Source: QHXW01 sp035297145 (GTDB lineage Bacteria > Acidobacteriota > Terriglobia > Bryobacterales > Bryobacteraceae). From it: DNA of 54,868 nucleotides. A program made the translations under genes and the position numbers. Below are positions 1-7,828 of the stretch, one piece after another (the stretch's first letter is position 1; the number at the start of each line of letters is the position of its first letter). The notes under the pieces are model-generated. The model did not search any database. It saw only the letters and a program-made list of their open reading frames with translations, and was not told the DNA's origin. The stretch is from contig DATGZN010000082.1 in assembly GCA_035297145.1 (NCBI GenBank), positions 1 through 54,868 of the forward strand, in the 5' to 3' direction.

Positions 1-74
1 GAAACCCCCTGCTCCAGCCGCTGGACCGCGGCCCGCTTGAACTCCTTGGTGAACATCCTTCTCGACAACCCCAT
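1..74 (-). CDS. IS3-family transposase OrfA, N-terminus only
   Basis: The frame starts with ATG at base 74 on the minus strand after an AAAGGAG ribosome-binding site, and reads MGLSRRMFTKEFKRAAVQRL before the window ends. The MFTKEFK...AVQRL start is the typical first helix of the helix-turn-helix domain of IS3 OrfA (HTH_8 / transposase_8). It is the intact version of the sequence that is frameshifted and stopped in the copy at 23097. Only 24 codons are in view, so the state of the rest is unknown. Confidence 0.8.
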   Translation of the reverse strand, partial: MGLSRRMFTKEFKRAAVQRLEQGV

Positions 75-140
75 GACTCAATTCTCCTTTGAATGGATTT
101 TGAGTCTTAACTGGTTGTGTCAAAAATGGGGGCAAGTCCA
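1..140 (-). mobile_element. IS3-family element, 5' terminus, cut by window edge
   Basis: The reverse complement of this stretch is nearly identical to bases 23031-23171 (IS3-type end, Shine-Dalgarno and start of orfA). The terminal sequence reads TGGACTTGCCCCC from base 140 leftwards. The element body runs off the left edge of the window. This copy keeps the open orfA frame, unlike the copy at 23 kb. Confidence 0.85.
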
Positions 141-1001
141 GACACTCACTAGCACCCTTGGGTATGCATCTTTCTCCGCCGTTGGCGATCTATTAGCATC
201 AAACCCGTGCGCCGTAAGTTCGCTCACGAGCGCATCAGAGGCATTTCGACTTGCTTCATCGTCGGTGCTTTCGATAACGACCCCAGTCTCCAACGTGGTC
301 TTGGGACCGAACGGAATACCGCTCTGTCTCATCATTAGCACCCCTGCCGGCTGGAATACACTCCATCGCCCGGCGTGCAGTGCCGACGCTATATCCCACG
401 CGAACGTTTCCGCTTCAGCGTCGCCCGCACTGTACGACTCGGCTACTGTCTCACCGGCAAAGCGTCGAAGGGTATTGCCGATTTCCAATTGCTGCTGGCT
501 TGTCAGCCGGCGCCACGCTAACGATTGTTCAATATTGACCCTGGCGAATCTCTCGTCTTCCGCGACCTTCTTCAGTCGAGCCGTCTCTTGCTGGTTCGCA
601 GACTCTTGCAACCTTGCGTCGTTCGCCAGCTTGGTCGCTTTACCTGCCACCGCTTCGGTGTCGTGGTTAAGTACCGCGACTAGCTTAAGGGTGCCATCGC
701 GCATGTCAGATTCAACCTTACCGGCTCTGATATGCACTCCGAATTCGCCAGCGACGCCGACAACAATTAACCCAGTACCAAGCAGATGCAGGAATAGCAT
801 GAGCCCACTTGGCCTCTCCGGTGTGCGTATTGTCGCGCGTTGATATGCCGCGCGCGCTTCGGAATGCTCTTTGAAGATTACACAGACTTCTACCGCTAAT
901 CCGATAACGACGAGGGCAATCCAGAAGGTCAGCCAGTGATCAAGACATGTCCAGGTTTTTTCTAGATCACTGAGGGCTTTTTCAAGTGCGGAGGCGTCCA
1001 T
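120..1001 (-). CDS. membrane-anchored coiled-coil protein, 3' end replaced by IS3 sequence
   Basis: 293 codons, ATG start at 1001. Two hydrophobic segments are visible near residues 24-42 and 68-88, separated by a charged loop. A Glu/Lys/Gln-rich region follows (about 100-170) that should form a coiled coil, and then a globular C-terminal part. I do not recognise a family. The last codons are odd: after ...RVLVSVW the residues TCPHF and the stop codon are encoded by the terminal inverted repeat of the IS3 element (bases 120-140). The native C-terminus is therefore lost, though perhaps only by a short tail, because the cut falls at the end of what looks like a folded domain. The protein could still be made and inserted in the membrane. 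No operon partner is obvious; the next gene on this strand starts 1.7 kb upstream. Confidence 0.75.
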   Translation of the reverse strand: MDASALEKALSDLEKTWTCLDHWLTFWIALVVIGLAVEVCVIFKEHSEARAAYQRATIRTPERPSGLMLFLHLLGTGLIVVGVAGEFGVHIRAGKVESDMRDGTLKLVAVLNHDTEAVAGKATKLANDARLQESANQQETARLKKVAEDERFARVNIEQSLAWRRLTSQQQLEIGNTLRRFAGETVAESYSAGDAEAETFAWDIASALHAGRWSVFQPAGVLMMRQSGIPFGPKTTLETGVVIESTDDEASRNASDALVSELTAHGFDANRSPTAEKDAYPRVLVSVWTCPHF

Positions 1002-1119
1002 CGATCATTTGCACAAAACAGAGCCCAGAGGATTCATCCTAACCTTATATCGAAAACGTCGGAAAATCCTGCCCGCGAACCGGCAGCGCCCTTGCGCGCT
1101 TCCGGCATTATATCGAATG

Positions 1120-2727
1120 TCACCGCCCCGAAGGCTGCGGACTCGCGCGCACGGCCCGCTCGAAGGCCCAACTGCGAATGTGGCCGATCTGCTCCTTCAT
1201 CGTGCGCGACAGCGGCACGATCTTTACCGCGATGCTGATGAGATCCTGCTCGGTGATTTCGCGGTCCGCGAGCTTAGCGTGCGTCAGTGCCGAGACGACG
1301 CACTGCTCGATCTCGGCTCCCGTCCAGCCAATTGTAAATTGCGTTAACTGCGCGAGATTGAATTGCGCCGGATCGATTCCGCGGCGCGTGAGATGAATTT
1401 TGAAAATTTCGATCCGCTCGTCATCCAGAGGAATATCAACGAAGAACACCTCGTCGAAACGCCCCTTGCGAATCATTTCGGCGGGAAGCAGATCGATGCG
1501 GTTCGCCGTGGCGGCGACAAAAAGTCCGCGCGTCTTTTCCTGCATCCATGTGAGGAAGAACGCGAAAATGCGCCCTTGTTCGCCGCTCGATTCAGTGGAC
1601 GTGATGCCCATTTCGATCTCGTCGAACCAAAGCACGGCCGGCGCCATGTCCTCCATCATCTTGCACGATTCTGCAAAAACGCCTTCGGGCTTGCCGTGCC
1701 TGCCCGAAAAAATCTCGATCATGTCCATGCGATAAAGCGGTAGCTCGAATGAAGACGCGATCGCCTTCACGCAGAGACTTTTCCCGCACCCCGGGATTCC
1801 CATCATGAGCAGCCCCTTGGGTACGATTTCGCTGCTCAGTGTGTCGCGCATCTGGAAGAGCTTGCGCCGCTCCAAGAGCCATTTCTTAAGCCCCTGCAGG
1901 CCGCCAACCTCGCCGAGGCTTGTGCCATAGGAGATGTATTCGATCACGCCGCTGCGATTGATCAGCAGCCGTTTTTCTTCCAGCAACGCCGGCAATGATT
2001 CCGATCCTAGCCGCGTGCTCCTCGCCATCGCCCGGCGCAGTGCGTAGCGAGATTCATCCAGCGTCAGCCCCTGCAGCGCGCGCGCAATCTGATAAAGAAC
2101 GGCGTCGCTAGTCGCACCGTCTTCGCTATCCCGCGAGGCTCGCTCGGTCTCCTCGCGAATGAATTCCACGAGTTCCACGAGATCGGGCGGCCGGAGCTCG
2201 AGAAAGATCATGCTGCGGTCGAGTTCCTCCGGTATGAACTTGACCGGCGATGTGATGACAACATATTTCCGCTGGTCGCGGCAGCTCTCGTACACGTCGC
2301 GCAGGCGGCGCCGGATCTCCGGCGAATCGCGCAGCGGCTCGTGAAAGTCTTTGAGGTGGAAGATGGCGGCGTCTTGATGGGAGATGATGAAATCCAGAGC
2401 GACCCGCGGATCCTGCGTAGCGGCCTCAATAACCTCGCCATCCCGCTGGAGCCCTTCCGTGAGACTCCACTGAATTACCGGTACAACAGCCCCTGGAGCT
2501 AGCCCCCTACCCACTTCGCGAAGCAGCCTGCCGGCCCGTTGTTCCTCAGAGGAACGAATATAAGTCAGCGGCCGCCCGGATTCGAAGATTTCCCGAATCG
2601 TCTTCGCCGCCCGGCTCTCGCTGGAAACAGGGCTTGATGCGATATCTGGAACGCTGCTCAGCGTGTGCTCCCTAACCAGTCTAGACGACACAGCAAGGCA
2701 AATAGACGGTTTGTCAAACCGCCGCAT
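1120..2727 (-). CDS. AAA+ ATPase, Ycf46-like
   Basis: About 535 residues. The C-terminal half is a AAA+ module with Walker A GIPGCGKS (about 309-316), Walker B VLWFDEIE (about 362), a sensor-1 region ATANRID and a following RKGRFDE segment with the arginines expected at the subunit interface. The N-terminal half resembles the degenerate ATPase-like domain of the Ycf46 family found in cyanobacteria and plastids, where a link to CO2 use has been proposed. That role is family knowledge, not shown here. The start is uncertain: the first ATG (2727) has no ribosome-binding site, and TTG 2742 or a downstream codon are alternatives. The 5' end overlaps the rplU promoter on the other strand, so transcription of the two genes may interfere. 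A second, distantly similar AAA protein lies at 19702-21432. Confidence 0.85.
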   Translation of the reverse strand: MRRFDKPSICLAVSSRLVREHTLSSVPDIASSPVSSESRAAKTIREIFESGRPLTYIRSSEEQRAGRLLREVGRGLAPGAVVPVIQWSLTEGLQRDGEVIEAATQDPRVALDFIISHQDAAIFHLKDFHEPLRDSPEIRRRLRDVYESCRDQRKYVVITSPVKFIPEELDRSMIFLELRPPDLVELVEFIREETERASRDSEDGATSDAVLYQIARALQGLTLDESRYALRRAMARSTRLGSESLPALLEEKRLLINRSGVIEYISYGTSLGEVGGLQGLKKWLLERRKLFQMRDTLSSEIVPKGLLMMGIPGCGKSLCVKAIASSFELPLYRMDMIEIFSGRHGKPEGVFAESCKMMEDMAPAVLWFDEIEMGITSTESSGEQGRIFAFFLTWMQEKTRGLFVAATANRIDLLPAEMIRKGRFDEVFFVDIPLDDERIEIFKIHLTRRGIDPAQFNLAQLTQFTIGWTGAEIEQCVVSALTHAKLADREITEQDLISIAVKIVPLSRTMKEQIGHIRSWAFERAVRASPQPSGR

Positions 2728-2739
2728 CTGTTGTAGAAT
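2711..2739 (+). promoter_or_regulatory. sigma70-type promoter of rplU-rpmA
   Basis: TTGTCA (2711-2716), 17 bases, TAGAAT (2734-2739). The predicted start lies near 2746, giving a leader of about 58 bases before rplU. It is the only good -35/-10 pair in the gap and lies inside the 5' end of the divergent AAA gene. Confidence 0.7.
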
Positions 2740-2803
2740 CAAAAATTACGCCACAAAGCCCTACACCTGCAAGTGTGTGCGGGCGCCAATAGAGGATTTT
2801 CCC

Positions 2804-3115
2804 ATGCATGCCATTCTTCAAGCGGGCGGAAAACAGTTCCGGGTTGCTCCGGGAGACGTGATCCGCGTGCCCAAGTTGAACGTTGAAGTCGGCGCAAACG
2901 TCGAATTTTCTGGAGTTCTGGCTGTTTTCGGTGACGGCGGCGAGGTTCTCGCCGGTTCCGAGACCGCCGGTTACAAGGTCAAAGGAACCATTACCGCCAA
3001 CAGTCGTGCTAAGAAGGTGCTGGTGTTCAAGTTCAAGCGCAAGAAGCAGTACAAGCGCACCATCGGGCATCGCCAGGATTACACCGAAGTGCGTGTGGGC
3101 GAGATCGTCGCATAG
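2804..3115 (+). CDS. rplU: 50S ribosomal protein L21
   Basis: 103 residues, the normal length for bL21. The start MHAILQAGGKQFRVAPGD and the KRKKQYKRTIGHRQ segment near the C-terminus are diagnostic. It binds 23S rRNA in the large subunit next to L20. ATG 2804 is chosen because it matches the conserved N-terminus; an open frame extends upstream but has no family similarity. rpmA follows after 9 bases and obgE after that, the standard bacterial rplU-rpmA-obgE order. Transcription probably comes from the promoter at 2711-2739. Confidence 0.97.
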   Translation: MHAILQAGGKQFRVAPGDVIRVPKLNVEVGANVEFSGVLAVFGDGGEVLAGSETAGYKVKGTITANSRAKKVLVFKFKRKKQYKRTIGHRQDYTEVRVGEIVA

Positions 3116-3124
3116 GATTCCGTC

Positions 3125-3382
3125 ATGGCACACAAAAAAGGTCTGGGTAGTTCCAAGAACGGGCGCGACTCCAACGCGCAGCGGCTCGGCGTCAAAGTCT
3201 TTGGCGGCCAATTGGTTCCGGGTGGCTCGATTATCGTACGGCAGCGCGGCACGCGCATCAAGCCCGGCGACAACGTGGGTTGGGCTAAAGATGACTCCCT
3301 TTTCGCTAAAGTGACTGGCGTGGTTGAGTTTCACGACCGCGGCCGCATGGGAAAGTACGTCAGCGTTCGCGCCGCCGTCTAG
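3125..3382 (+). CDS. rpmA: 50S ribosomal protein L27
   Basis: 85 residues. MAHKKGLGSSKNGRDSNAQR is the hallmark N-terminus of bL27, whose flexible tail reaches the peptidyl-transferase centre. Here it starts directly with MAHKKG, the form that needs no proteolytic maturation (Firmicutes L27 carries a cleaved extension). The GSIIVRQRGT and GRMGKYVSV segments are also typical. It follows rplU by 9 bases. A perfect stem-loop with a T tract lies 22 bases after the stop codon. Confidence 0.97.
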   Translation: MAHKKGLGSSKNGRDSNAQRLGVKVFGGQLVPGGSIIVRQRGTRIKPGDNVGWAKDDSLFAKVTGVVEFHDRGRMGKYVSVRAAV

Positions 3383-3404
3383 CGAGGTTTCGCAGTAGTC
3401 TTCC

Positions 3405-3432
3405 GCCGCCGGAACCAACTCCGGCGGCTTTT
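3405..3432 (+). terminator. intrinsic terminator between rpmA and obgE
   Basis: A perfect 9-bp stem (GCCGCCGGA 3405-3413 with TCCGGCGGC 3420-3428), a 6-base loop and then TTTT (3429-3432). It ends 11 bases before the obgE ATG, so it can also act as an attenuator or occlude ribosome entry of obgE when rplU-rpmA are read through. Confidence 0.7.
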
Positions 3433-3443
3433 CTGTGTCTGCG

Positions 3444-4469
3444 ATGTTCATCGACGAAGCCAAAATCTACGTGAAAGCCGGGGACGGCGGCAACGGCTGC
3501 CTGGCCTTCCGGCGGGAGAAGTACGTTCCGCGCGGCGGGCCAAGCGGCGGTGACGGCGGCCGAGGCGGCGATGTGTATATGGTGGCGAATGAGCAACTTA
3601 ATACGTTGTTGCATTTTCGCTTCAATCCCGAACACAGAGCGCAGCGCGGGCGGCATGGCGAGGGCAGCAACTGCACGGGACAGGATGGCGAGCCGGTTGT
3701 ATTAGAAGTGCCTGTCGGGACAGTGGTTTACGACGCCGACACGGGCGACAGGCTGCACGATCTCGCGCTTCCGGGCGAACGGGTGCTGATCGCGCGCGGC
3801 GGTAGAGGCGGAAAAGGAAACGCCCGGTTTGCGACGGCGACTCACCAGGCGCCGACGGAGCATCAGCCGGGGCGTCCTGGACAGGAGCGGCGGCTTCGGT
3901 TGGAGTTGAAACTCCTTGCAGATGCTGGACTTGTCGGCTTTCCCAACGCCGGGAAATCGACCCTGATTTCGCGCATCTCCGCAGCTCGGCCCAAAATCGC
4001 GGACTACCCGTTTACCACTCTCGAACCGAACCTCGGTGTGGTGCAACTTGATGATTTCAGGAGCTTTGTAGTCGCCGATATTCCCGGCTTGATCGAGGGC
4101 GCGCACCTGGGTCACGGGCTGGGTACGCAATTTCTGCGGCACATCGAGCGCACCAAGCTGCTGGTACACCTGGTCGACGTGTCGGAAGCGAGCGGGCGCG
4201 ACCCGGTGGAGGATTTCGAGACGGTTATCCGCGAACTGGCGAGTTTCAGTGAAGACCTGGCGAAGAAGCCAATGCTGGTTGTGGCCAGCAAGATGGATGC
4301 GGCGCAGGATCCGGCGAGGATCGAGTCATTGAAGCGGCTGGCGGAAGAACGCGGATTACCCTATTTAGAGATTTCGAGCGTGACAGGAAAGGGTTTAGAG
4401 GCGCTAAAGCACGCGATCGCCGAACGAGTACTTAGCGGGCGCAGCACATTGGCGTCGCCACCAGCGTAG
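3444..4469 (+). CDS. obgE: GTPase Obg/CgtA
   Basis: 341 residues. The glycine-rich N-terminal Obg fold (MFIDEAKIYVKAGDGGNG, several GG pairs, about 1-157) precedes the G domain: G1 GFPNAGKS (about 165-172), G3 DIPGLIEG (about 212), G4 as SKMD (about 282) instead of the more usual NKxD. The acidic C-terminal tail of some Obg proteins is absent. It is a ribosome-associated GTPase acting in 50S assembly and the stringent response. ATG 3444 fits the conserved start; an in-frame GTG at 3435 would add three residues. The 3' end overlaps the convergent transpeptidase gene by 38 bases. Confidence 0.97.
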   Translation: MFIDEAKIYVKAGDGGNGCLAFRREKYVPRGGPSGGDGGRGGDVYMVANEQLNTLLHFRFNPEHRAQRGRHGEGSNCTGQDGEPVVLEVPVGTVVYDADTGDRLHDLALPGERVLIARGGRGGKGNARFATATHQAPTEHQPGRPGQERRLRLELKLLADAGLVGFPNAGKSTLISRISAARPKIADYPFTTLEPNLGVVQLDDFRSFVVADIPGLIEGAHLGHGLGTQFLRHIERTKLLVHLVDVSEASGRDPVEDFETVIRELASFSEDLAKKPMLVVASKMDAAQDPARIESLKRLAEERGLPYLEISSVTGKGLEALKHAIAERVLSGRSTLASPPA

Positions 4470-5607
4470 CGGGCGTCAGGGCTGTATGGTTGCCGGCGAA
4501 GTAGTTCTGCTGCGCGAGATGCCGATAGACGTCCCCGGCAACCGAGGCGGCCATGGGACCGATCGAGGGACGGCCTCCGGTAAGTAGCACGACCACAACG
4601 AGTTTGTTGGGTCCCGAATCGTTGAACGATCCGAACCAACCGAGGTGCGTACGGCCCTCACTGCACGTGCCGGTTTTGCCCATGATGACTTCATCCTGCC
4701 GGGCGCGCCGCGCGGTGCCGAATTCCACTGCCCCTTCCATACCAGGTTTGATCTCGGGAATCAGGTCTTTGATTTCGAGTTCACGTTTCACGCGGGGTGT
4801 GAAACGATCAATTTCTTCCTGGCTCCGCGGATACTGCAAGTAATAGAGCGTGCCGCCGTTTGCGACGGCCGAGATCAGGGCGGCCAACTCCAGCGGGGTT
4901 TGTGAAATCTCTTCGCCGAAGCTGGTCAGTATTCCCATGCCGCCGTTTTTGGGCGGAGCCGGCGGAAAGACCCCGGGCTTTTCACCAGGGATATCGAGGC
5001 CGGCGGTTTCACCGTAGCCGAACAGCCGCGCGTAGTAATTGACGCGCTCATAGCCGAGCTGGACCCCGAGGTTGGCGAAATAGTAATTGTTGGAGTGTGC
5101 CAAGGCTTCGGTCAGCGCCATCTTGGTGCGGCCATAAAGGCGAACCTTGGTGGTGTGGTCGATCAGCTTTTCTTGAAGCGCGGCAAGGGCTACGGAGACC
5201 TTAATGGTGGAGCAGGGCGTGAAGCCTCCACCCAACGCTAGTTTCTGATTCACCATGGTCAGGATGCGGCCGGTCGTGGGATCGACCACTACTACCGAGC
5301 CGTTGAAAGGCCCCAGCGCTTCGACCGCTGCGCGGCGTATGGTCAGATCCTCGCCGTCAACGTTGTCGCCGCTGGTTGAGTCGGCGTAAGTGGGCTCACT
5401 CCAAGGGCTGTACACGTGCCGGCGAGTGCGCCGCGTGGTCGAGACCTTGGTGACAGTGACGGCCTGCACGGCGGCAGTGTGGTGCTTTTTCTTTTTCTTT
5501 GTCGCGGTGCTCTCGATCGCGGAAAGATCGGTCGCGATCAGCGCGCACAAGAAGGCGCAGACGGAAAAACGGATGAAGAGGCGAGAACTTCTTTTCGCGT
5601 GACGCAT
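4432..5607 (-). CDS. penicillin-binding transpeptidase domain protein
   Basis: 391 residues from ATG 5607, followed by a signal peptide or membrane anchor (basic start, hydrophobic stretch to about residue 29) and a lysine/histidine-rich linker. The three penicillin-binding motifs are all present: Ser133-T-I-K136 with the acylated serine, Ser172-N-N174, and KTGT at 311-314. There is no glycosyltransferase or PASTA domain and no large N-terminal dimerisation domain, so it is a short class-B-like PBP or a D,D-peptidase/beta-lactamase relative. The presence of a GFTPCSTIK context and a region like GYGETAGLDIPGE is typical of FtsI/PBP2-type transpeptidases. The open frame extends to a TTG at 5718, but the signal peptide decides for 5607. 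Its tail overlaps obgE. Confidence 0.85.
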   Translation of the reverse strand: MRHAKRSSRLFIRFSVCAFLCALIATDLSAIESTATKKKKKHHTAAVQAVTVTKVSTTRRTRRHVYSPWSEPTYADSTSGDNVDGEDLTIRRAAVEALGPFNGSVVVVDPTTGRILTMVNQKLALGGGFTPCSTIKVSVALAALQEKLIDHTTKVRLYGRTKMALTEALAHSNNYYFANLGVQLGYERVNYYARLFGYGETAGLDIPGEKPGVFPPAPPKNGGMGILTSFGEEISQTPLELAALISAVANGGTLYYLQYPRSQEEIDRFTPRVKRELEIKDLIPEIKPGMEGAVEFGTARRARQDEVIMGKTGTCSEGRTHLGWFGSFNDSGPNKLVVVVLLTGGRPSIGPMAASVAGDVYRHLAQQNYFAGNHTALTPATLVATPMCCAR

Positions 5608-5769
5608 GTCAAGGAGCGGCTTCGCCGGGGGTTGAATGGCGCGTCGAGTGGCTTGTGGAGCCTCCGGCGTTACTGATCGGCCAATTCCATTCTGAGGCAC
5701 GTCACACCATCCAGTCAAACGGTTTTCCCCTTAATACCCGCAGATTTGTGCATTTTAATAAAATGAACA

Positions 5770-6519
5770 TCAAGCTGCCGTCCATCCCCCATCGATGGTT
5801 ATCACCGATCCATTAACAAAATCGGACTCTTTTGCGCTTAAGTATAGGGCCAAGCTGGCAATTTCTTCCGGGCGGCCCATGCGCCCGATGGGCTGCCGCT
5901 GATTTAGTTCGGCGCGCACCTTTTCTTTCTCATCCTTGTGGTACTTCTCCAGATAGGCATCGACAAAGGGGGTGTCTACGGTCCCCGGACATATGCAGTT
6001 CACGCGGAGGGCGGTGGGGTAGTCCACGGCGATCTGCCGGGTAAGGGCTACGACGGCTCCCTTAGTGGCGCAGTAGGCGAATCGGCGCTTAACCCCGACC
6101 AGGCCGGCGACGGAACCTATGTTCACAATGCAGCCCTTGGATGCCACGAGCAGCGGCATGGCGTGCTTGGTCACGAGGAAGAGTCCCTCCACGTTGACGC
6201 GGAGCAGGCGCTGAAAATCGTTGAGCGCGGTCTCCTCGATGTTGCCCACCAAACCGATGCCGGCGTTATTAATAAGGATGTCGAGAGAGGGTAGCGCAGC
6301 GAAGGCCTGCCGGACGGCGGCTTCCTCGGTAATATCGAAGATCATGGCGGAGGCGGAGGGAAGGTCGCGGGCGAGGGCTTCAGCGGCCTGGCGATCGATA
6401 TCGGCGATGGTCACGTTGGCCCCGGCCGCGGCCAGAGCGCGGCAAGTGGCGGCGCCGATCCCGCTGGCTCCGCCGGTGACCAGGGCTTTACGGCCATCGA
6501 GCCGAAAGGGAGAACTCAT
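5770..6519 (-). CDS. short-chain dehydrogenase/reductase
   Basis: 249 residues, classical SDR. The NAD(P)-binding TGGASGIG (about 13-20), NNAG, the catalytic Ser and Y-CAT-K pair, and the C-terminal NGSVITIDGG strand are visible. The Asp of IADIDR after the second beta strand suggests NAD preference. The region FVDAYLEKYHKDEKEK resembles SDRs annotated as 2-keto-3-deoxy-L-fuconate dehydrogenase or BDHR2-like enzymes, so a sugar-acid substrate is possible but unproven. The start codon is only 3 bases from the start codon of the divergent uracil-DNA glycosylase gene. Confidence 0.88.
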   Translation of the reverse strand: MSSPFRLDGRKALVTGGASGIGAATCRALAAAGANVTIADIDRQAAEALARDLPSASAMIFDITEEAAVRQAFAALPSLDILINNAGIGLVGNIEETALNDFQRLLRVNVEGLFLVTKHAMPLLVASKGCIVNIGSVAGLVGVKRRFAYCATKGAVVALTRQIAVDYPTALRVNCICPGTVDTPFVDAYLEKYHKDEKEKVRAELNQRQPIGRMGRPEEIASLALYLSAKESDFVNGSVITIDGGWTAA

Positions 6520-6522
6520 CCT

Positions 6523-7218
6523 GTGAATTCTAGCAGTGGTCAACTGGCCGTGTTGCAGCAGGAGGTGATCGCATGCCGGCGATGCCCGCGGCTGGTGGAG
6601 TACATCGCCGGAATTGGGCGCGTGAAGCGGCGCGCGTACATGGACTGGGATTACTGGGCGAAGCCGGTGCCGTCATTTGGGGATCCGCAAGCGCGGGTGC
6701 TGATCCTGGGTCTGGCACCGGGCGCGCACGGTTCGAATCGAACGGGCCGGCCGTTTACGGGCGACGCTTCGGGAGCGATCCTGTATCGAGTGCTGTACCG
6801 GGCTGGATTTGCGTCGCAGGAGGAAAGTAAATCGCGAGACGACAAGCAGCGGCTCACCGGCGCGTATATTACGGCCGCGGCGCGCTGCGCGCCTCCGGGC
6901 AACAAGCCGACGACCGAGGAACTGCGCAACTGCCGTCCCTATCTGGAGCGTGAGCTCGAGCTGCTCACCAATCTAAGAGTCGTGGTGGCGCTGGGGATGA
7001 TTGCGTTTGATGTTTACCTATCGATTCTGCGGGACCGTGGCGTGATCAAGAGCCGGGCGCCGTTTGTGTTCGGACACAACGTGGTGCATCGCGTCGGGGA
7101 GGGAGTGCCGATCCTGCTGAGTTCGTATCATCCGAGCCAGCAGAACACGTCGACGGGGAAACTGAACGAGAAGATGCTGCTGGAGGTGTTCCGGCGGGCG
7201 AAAAAGCTGGCGGGGTGA
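6523..7218 (+). CDS. uracil-DNA glycosylase, family 5 (UDGb)
   Basis: 231 residues. The motif GLAPGAHGSNRTGRPFTGD and the late motif SYHPSQQNTSTGKL identify a family 5 (UDGb) glycosylase; this family lacks the polar Asp/Asn of family 1 in motif 1 and removes uracil, hypoxanthine and other deaminated bases. Four cysteines (CRRC at 18-21 and two more in CAPP and NCRPY) match the 4Fe-4S cluster of this group. The GTG at 6523 is the first start; GTG 6547 is an alternative and would leave room for a promoter between this gene and the divergent SDR. Confidence 0.93.
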   Translation: MNSSSGQLAVLQQEVIACRRCPRLVEYIAGIGRVKRRAYMDWDYWAKPVPSFGDPQARVLILGLAPGAHGSNRTGRPFTGDASGAILYRVLYRAGFASQEESKSRDDKQRLTGAYITAAARCAPPGNKPTTEELRNCRPYLERELELLTNLRVVVALGMIAFDVYLSILRDRGVIKSRAPFVFGHNVVHRVGEGVPILLSSYHPSQQNTSTGKLNEKMLLEVFRRAKKLAG

Positions 7219-7244
7219 GAGGGTGACATGGCGTTAAGCCTACG

Positions 7245-7276
7245 GACGGGAACCCTTCGCTATTAGCGCTCCCGTC
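7245..7276 (+). terminator. hairpin downstream of the UDG gene, possible terminator
   Basis: GACGGGA (7245-7251) pairs perfectly with TCCCGTC (7270-7276), and an inner CGCT/AGCG stem sits in the loop. It is followed only by AAATTT and not by a T run, so termination activity is weakly supported. Confidence 0.35.
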
Positions 7277-7412
7277 AAATTTCCGGGCCGGGCGTTGTTC
7301 GTCAACTTGACCCGGCTGCACAGTTTCCGAGTACCGACTTCAACCTCCGCTCTCAAGGCGGCAGTAAGCTTCAGCCAACGCGGTTTGCGACCGCTCTGCG
7401 GCGGCCGTCTCA

Positions 7413-7441
7413 TTGACCGCGGTTCCGGAATGAAATATACT
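7413..7441 (+). promoter_or_regulatory. sigma70-type promoter of the PadR-ADOP operon
   Basis: TTGACC (7413-7418), 17 bases, TATACT (7436-7441). The expected transcription start (near 7448) lies inside the palindrome at 7444-7458. Confidence 0.75.
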
Positions 7442-7443
7442 CC

Positions 7444-7458
7444 ATTTGGTTACCAAAT
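7444..7458 (+). promoter_or_regulatory. palindromic operator, likely PadR autoregulation site
   Basis: ATTTGGT-T-ACCAAAT is a perfect 7+1+7 inverted repeat directly after the -10 box and overlapping the first ATG of padR. Position and symmetry fit a homodimeric repressor that blocks its own promoter. That PadR is the binder is an inference. Confidence 0.6.
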
Positions 7459-7828
7459 GAATGCCAAAGGCCCAGACAAGAGTGACCTCATGCCGGGTAC
7501 TCTGGTTCTTATTGTGCTCAGGATTTTGGACGCGCTTGGGCCCCTGCACGGTTATGCTATTGCCCGTCGGATCGAGCAGGTCAGTGACAAACTCCTCCAA
7601 GTGAATCAAGGTACTCTTTACCCCGCACTGCTTCATATGCAGCAAGAGGGATGGATCACTTCCAGGTGGCGGACGTCGGAGAGCAACCGCAGGGCGAAAT
7701 TTTATTCCATTACCGGGGCCGGGCGCAAACAACTCGCAAAAGAGACGGGCGATTGGCAGCGCATGTCGTCAACCATCGAGCGGTTCCTGGGCTCGCTACA
7801 GGATCTATCAGGAGAAGAGGTGTCATGA
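7457..7828 (+). CDS. PadR-family transcriptional regulator
   Basis: 123 residues from ATG 7457. The winged-helix core PGTLVLIVLRILDALGPLHGYAIARRI and NQGTLYPALLHMQQEGWI is characteristic of PadR. Short PadR proteins of this type sit before ADOP permeases in many Acidobacteria and are presumed local repressors. The start is unsettled: 7457 lies about 9 bases after the predicted transcription start and has no ribosome-binding site, so translation may be leaderless or begin at ATG 7490 (the MPGTL methionine). The stop overlaps the start of the permease gene (ATGA), so the two are translationally coupled. Confidence 0.9.
   Translation: MNAKGPDKSDLMPGTLVLIVLRILDALGPLHGYAIARRIEQVSDKLLQVNQGTLYPALLHMQQEGWITSRWRTSESNRRAKFYSITGAGRKQLAKETGDWQRMSSTIERFLGSLQDLSGEEVS

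Noticed and set aside
2714..3463. A 249-codon minus-strand frame across rplU-rpmA
   Set aside because: It is antisense to two ribosomal proteins that are certain, and has no family similarity.
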